Positions 12,563-17,067 of a stretch of 17,067 nucleotides of DNA are shown here, in pieces. This DNA comes from CAYLNM01 sp964385045. GTDB lineage: Bacteria; Planctomycetota; Phycisphaerae; Phycisphaerales; SM1A02. The stretch lies in the NCBI GenBank assembly GCA_964385045.1, contig CAYLNM010000096.1, forward strand, positions 1-17,067. Direction: 5' to 3'. Position numbers and translations under genes: made by a program. The notes below the pieces were generated by a model, which worked only from the letters and a program-made list of their open reading frames with translations, made no database searches and was not told the origin of the DNA. Position 1 is the first letter of the stretch. Each line of letters opens with the position of its first letter.

Positions 12563-14980
12563 TCAACCGGGAACGATGCGCGTCGGCACCGCGAGAGCCT
12601 GCGGCGCCCGGCACTCCGACTCGGTGCACGCCTGCACCCGGAGCACGAGCCGCGGCTCGCCGGCGACCGGTCCCGTCCGCCGCAGCCGCAGCGGGATCGC
12701 GACCGCATCGGCGTGCACCCGGGTCTCGCCGAGCGGTCCGTGGTGCGGACGTCCGGCGGGGTGCTCGACCTCGAGGGCCAGGCCGTCGCCGTCCTCGAGC
12801 CGAAGCTCGAGGCCCGCGAGGCCCTCCATGCCCGGCTCGTGGGCGTGGACGTGCAGTCCGGCCGCGATCGAGAGGACGACCGTGGCCCGCGCCAGCCGCG
12901 CCTCGCTCGGCCGCAGCTCGGCGTGGCTGCAGGTCACCGCGAGCCCGTCCGCCTCGGAGGCGATGGACGGGGCCCCCGCCCCGGCCGGATCCCCGCCCGG
13001 GTTCGCGTCGTCCGCCGCCTCGCCCCCCGCCGCGAGCGGCGCCGCCGCCCCCGGGTGCCCGTCCACGAGCCGGTGCAGCACCTGCACGATCAGCGGCGAG
13101 AGCCCGGGACGCGTCGCCAGCTCGGCCGAGGCCGCCCGCAGCCCGGCCGCGACCGCCTCGAGGCGGGTCTCGTCGCCGGTCGCCTCGGCGAGGTCGACGA
13201 GGGCCGCGAGCACGGTCCCGGTGCCGCTGGGGGTGGCGCCGTCGTGCAGGTCGCGGACGCGGACGAAGAGGTCCTCGCGGCCGGCGTCGCAGTCCCACCA
13301 GCCTCCGTGCTCGTCGCGGAAGCGGGCCGCCGCCGCCTCGAGCAGGCGCCGGGCCTCGTCGCGCCAGGGGCCGTCGCCGCCGGTCGCGCGGTCGAGGGCG
13401 AGCAGCCCGCCGGCGAGCATCGCGTGATCCTCGAGGGCCGCCGGCACCGGCGAGGCGGTCCCCCGCCACGACCGGGCGAGCCGACCGTCGGCCGTCCGCA
13501 GGTGGTGCAGCACGAAGCGAGCGGCGCGGGCGGCGTCGTCCACCGCGCCGGGGATCCGGAGCAGGCGACCGGCATCGGCGAGGCCGGCGATCATCAGGCC
13601 GTTCCAGCCCGCGAGCACCTTGTCGTCGCGGATCGGCTGCTTCCGTCGGTCGCGGGCGGCGAGCAGCACCTCGTCCACGCTGCGCCGCCACGCGAGGAAC
13701 GAGTCCTCGTCCATCCCGAGCGACGCCGCGAGCCGGTCGGGCCGCTCCCCCATCACGAGCACGCTCCGCGGCGGCTCGTCCCGGTGGTGCGGGTCGCGGA
13801 AGTTGGGCCCGCGGTCGAGGCCGTACAGCGCCAGCACCCGCGGCGTCTCCTCGGCGCGGCCGGCCGCGGTCATCGCGAGGGCCACCTCCTCGTCGGTCCA
13901 CAGGTAGTTCAGGCCCTCGCGGTGGTCGACCTCGGCGTCGAGGGCGGACGCGAACGCCCCGCCCTCGAGCCGCATCTCGCGGCGGGCCCAGTCGACGATC
14001 CCCTCGGCCACCGCAAGGTAGAACGGATCGCTGGTGCGCTCGAAGCCCCGCGCGTAGAGGCCGAGCAGCTGCCCGTTGTCGTAGAGCATCTTCTCGAAGT
14101 GCGGGACCTCCCACCGCTCGTCCACGCTGTAGCGGTGGAAGCCGCCGCCGACGTGGTCGTGGATGCCGCCCATGGCCATGCGGTCGAGCGCGAGGACCAC
14201 CGCCCGCTTGACGTCGTCGCGCTCCCATCCCGCGGCCATCAGCAGCTCGAGGTTCACCGGGGTGGGAAACTTCGGCCGTCCGGGCCCGCCGCCGAAGCCG
14301 CCGTGCGTGGGGTCGACCGCGTTCATGAGCTGGTCGACGGCACGGGCGACGGTCTCGGACCCCAGCGGCCGCGACGGCGGGCGCTCGGCGACGAGGCGGC
14401 CGATCTCCTCCGCCAGCATCCCGGCCTGGTGGTCGACCCGCGCGCGATCGTTGGTCCAGAAGCCGTGGACCTGCCGGAGCACGTTCGGGAAGCCGGGCCG
14501 CCCGTGGGCGTCGGTGGGCGGGAAGTAGGTGCCGGCGAGGAACGGACGGAGACCGGCCGGCTCGAGGAAGACGCTCATCGGCCAGCCGCCCTGACCGTGG
14601 TTGAGCAGCTGCACCGCCTGCATGTACAGGTGATCGACGTCGGGCCGCTCCTCGCGGTCGACCTTCACCGGGACGAAGTGGCGGTTGAGCAGCTCGGCCA
14701 CCGCCGCCGACTCGAAGCTCTCCCGCTCCATGACGTGGCACCAGTAGCAGGTGGCGTAGCCGACGCTGAGGAAGATCGGCCGGTCGAGCGAGCGGGCCCG
14801 GGCGATGGCCTCCGGACCCCACGGCAGCCAGTGCACCGGGTTGGCCGCGTGCTGCCGCAGGTACGGGCTGGTCTCGTCGCCGAGACGATTGCCCCACGGG
14901 GCGGGGTCCTCGCTGGTCTCGACCGGGCTGCCGGCGGACGCCGGGGGGCGGGACTCGGAGACGGGGTCGGGCTCGGTCAT
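12563..14980 (-). CDS. DUF255/SSP411 thioredoxin-fold protein fused to a DsbD-N-like domain
   Basis: An 805-aa protein of the YyaL/SSP411 (spermatogenesis-associated 20) family. The family start is at about 31 (NRLGDETSPYLRQHAANPVH), and the thioredoxin-like domain carries YATCYWCHVME with a C78-Y-W-C81 active-site pair. Further family stretches are VKVDREERPDVD, GGWPMSVFLEP and GTYFPP. An (alpha/alpha)-barrel-like region (about 200-640) includes GGFHRYSVDERWEVPHFEKM and DDKVLAGWNGLMI. A Gly/Ala/Asp linker follows, then about 675-805 forms a beta-rich domain with HVHAHEP and QACTESECRAP, like the N-terminal domain of DsbD (PF11412-type), with C785 and C790 as a possible redox pair. Relatives are usually about 670-720 aa without this addition. 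No signal peptide is evident. The family's biochemical role is not established. The ATG has a weak GGAG 7 nt upstream; the frame stays open further upstream, but only through Gly/Pro/Ala repeats. Confidence 0.88.
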   Translation of the reverse strand: MTEPDPVSESRPPASAGSPVETSEDPAPWGNRLGDETSPYLRQHAANPVHWLPWGPEAIARARSLDRPIFLSVGYATCYWCHVMERESFESAAVAELLNRHFVPVKVDREERPDVDHLYMQAVQLLNHGQGGWPMSVFLEPAGLRPFLAGTYFPPTDAHGRPGFPNVLRQVHGFWTNDRARVDHQAGMLAEEIGRLVAERPPSRPLGSETVARAVDQLMNAVDPTHGGFGGGPGRPKFPTPVNLELLMAAGWERDDVKRAVVLALDRMAMGGIHDHVGGGFHRYSVDERWEVPHFEKMLYDNGQLLGLYARGFERTSDPFYLAVAEGIVDWARREMRLEGGAFASALDAEVDHREGLNYLWTDEEVALAMTAAGRAEETPRVLALYGLDRGPNFRDPHHRDEPPRSVLVMGERPDRLAASLGMDEDSFLAWRRSVDEVLLAARDRRKQPIRDDKVLAGWNGLMIAGLADAGRLLRIPGAVDDAARAARFVLHHLRTADGRLARSWRGTASPVPAALEDHAMLAGGLLALDRATGGDGPWRDEARRLLEAAAARFRDEHGGWWDCDAGREDLFVRVRDLHDGATPSGTGTVLAALVDLAEATGDETRLEAVAAGLRAASAELATRPGLSPLIVQVLHRLVDGHPGAAAPLAAGGEAADDANPGGDPAGAGAPSIASEADGLAVTCSHAELRPSEARLARATVVLSIAAGLHVHAHEPGMEGLAGLELRLEDGDGLALEVEHPAGRPHHGPLGETRVHADAVAIPLRLRRTGPVAGEPRLVLRVQACTESECRAPQALAVPTRIVPG

Positions 14981-15035
14981 GGGGGCTCCGGAAGCTGGCG
15001 GTCGCGGACGGGCCGGGCGGGGCCGGGTGGGGCCG

Positions 15036-15082
15036 AGCGGGGCGGGGCCGACGCCCGCGGGGCCCAGCGGGGCGGGGCCGAC
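15036..15082. repeat. 17-bp direct repeat with 30-bp period
   Basis: AGCGGGGCGGGGCCGAC occurs at 15036-15052 and 15066-15082. Related GGGGCCG-rich half-copies precede it. It lies 56 bp upstream of the DUF255 gene start. Confidence 0.6.
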
Positions 15083-15241
15083 AGGGGCGGGGGCCGGACC
15101 CGCGGGGCCGCCGTCGATCCGGGGAGCGTATCGGCCCGCCGAGGTGGACGGCGGACGGAGGGATCCCCGCCGGCCGCGGGGCGCGCGACGACGGCGTCCG
15201 CGACGTCGCCGGCGCCGCTCGTGCAGGCGGTGGCCTCGGTG

Positions 15242-15277
15242 GCGTGCTCGGCGTGCGTCGCGTGCGTCGCGTGCGCG
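15242..15277. repeat. Four tandem 9-mers (GCGTGCGTC type)
   Basis: GCGTGCTCG, GCGTGCGTC, GCGTGCGTC and GCGTGCGCG run head to tail at 15242-15277. The array ends about 42 bp before the -10-like box of the next gene, so an upstream regulatory role is possible but unproven. Confidence 0.65.
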
Positions 15278-15319
15278 GGCGAACTCGCGCCGGCGCCGCG
15301 GGACCGGACGATCGCGGGG

Positions 15320-15325
15320 TACCCT
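15320..15325 (+). promoter_or_regulatory. Candidate -10 box, possibly leaderless, for the last gene
   Basis: TACCCT with G upstream (GGGGTACCCT), 6 nt before the ATG at 15332, and no Shine-Dalgarno between. A leaderless mRNA is the simplest reading. No clear -35 element is visible. Confidence 0.35.
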
Positions 15326-15331
15326 CGCCCG

Positions 15332-16987
<1,656 letters not shown>

Positions 16988-17025
16988 CGCCCGCGGGCCG
17001 CGGCCCCGCCCTCCGGCCCGACTCC

Positions 17026-17057
17026 CCCCCGCCGGACCCCCGCCGGACCCCCGCCGG
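17026..17057. repeat. Three tandem 11-mers CCCCCGCCGGA at window edge
   Basis: Units at 17026-17036 and 17037-17047 are identical; a third (17048-17057) lacks the final A. They lie just after the last gene. The remaining 80 bp to the window end shows no start of a further gene. Confidence 0.6.
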
Positions 17058-17067
17058 CCGGCCGCCC

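Larger units (their letters stand above)
14981..15331. other. Divergent intergenic region, low-complexity GC
   Basis: 351 bp between two divergent genes. The left part is G-rich on the + strand and contains a 17-bp direct repeat; the right part has a 9-bp tandem repeat and the -10-like box of the + strand gene. The frames that stay open here encode only Gly/Pro/Ala or Ala/Cys/Val repeats and do not look like protein. No promoter for the - strand gene could be identified. Confidence 0.5.

Noticed and set aside
12357..14897. A - strand frame that would fuse 847 residues ahead of the asparaginase
   Set aside because: The extension is an out-of-frame shadow of the DUF255 gene, Arg/Ala/Gly rich without motifs. 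The asparaginase fold begins at MAPIRVAVVSTGGTI.
12398..15331. A + strand frame open for about 980 codons upstream of the last gene
   Set aside because: Most of it is antisense to the DUF255 gene and the rest is noncoding repeat. GC-rich DNA has few stop codons, so long antisense frames are expected.

Overview
This is a very GC-rich window (clearly above 70% G+C). It carries the 3' half of a type II secretion (T2SS)-like operon on the + strand, a converging three-gene group on the - strand, and one divergent + strand gene at the right end. The secretin and pseudopilin genes rule out a typical Actinobacterium. Extreme GC content, a PilM/PilN-type GspL with long disordered tails, and a thioredoxin-fold DUF255 protein together suggest a planctomycete, perhaps Phycisphaerae-like. 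The taxonomic call is inference: no rRNA or marker gene is present.

Left block (1-9490, +). In order: the Gly-rich end of an upstream pseudopilin-like protein (1-168), GspK (165-1613), GspL/PilMN-like (1610-3646), GspM/PilO-like (3643-4254), a GspC/PilP-like membrane protein with polyproline rods (4271-4957), the GspD secretin (5103-8132) and a lipoprotein (8129-9490). Four junctions are 4-bp stop/start overlaps (GTGA or ATGA), which points to tight translational coupling. The GspC-like and secretin genes instead have their own GGAGG ribosome binding sites. Together these genes would make the pseudopilus tip, the inner-membrane platform, the trans-periplasmic connector and the outer-membrane channel. 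The ATPase, GspF and major pseudopilin are not in the window. The most striking observation is a gap-free 56-residue helical tail, 22 positions identical, shared by the C termini of the GspL-like protein and the secretin. In both it sits at the end of a long disordered linker, and it should be periplasmic in both. I know of no description of such a shared module in T2SS.

Middle (9491-9694). This convergent intergenic gap has a hairpin right after the lipoprotein stop and a short palindromic repeat in three copies.

Right block (-). In transcription order: a DUF255/SSP411 thioredoxin-fold protein fused to a DsbD-N-like domain (14980-12563), a short single-domain asparaginase (12356-11823) and an AbgT-family transporter with an enlarged extramembrane loop (11734-9695). 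The 206-bp gap between the first two holds a strong palindrome and a heptamer-periodic tandem repeat.

The 351-bp divergent gap (14981-15331) is GC-rich low-complexity sequence with short tandem repeats. It leads into an unrecognised Ala/Arg-rich membrane-anchored protein (15332-16987). Both that gene and the asparaginase gene have a TAxCCT -10-like box only 6-8 nt before the ATG and no Shine-Dalgarno, which suggests leaderless transcripts. No tRNA, rRNA, CRISPR array, insertion sequence or integrase was seen.
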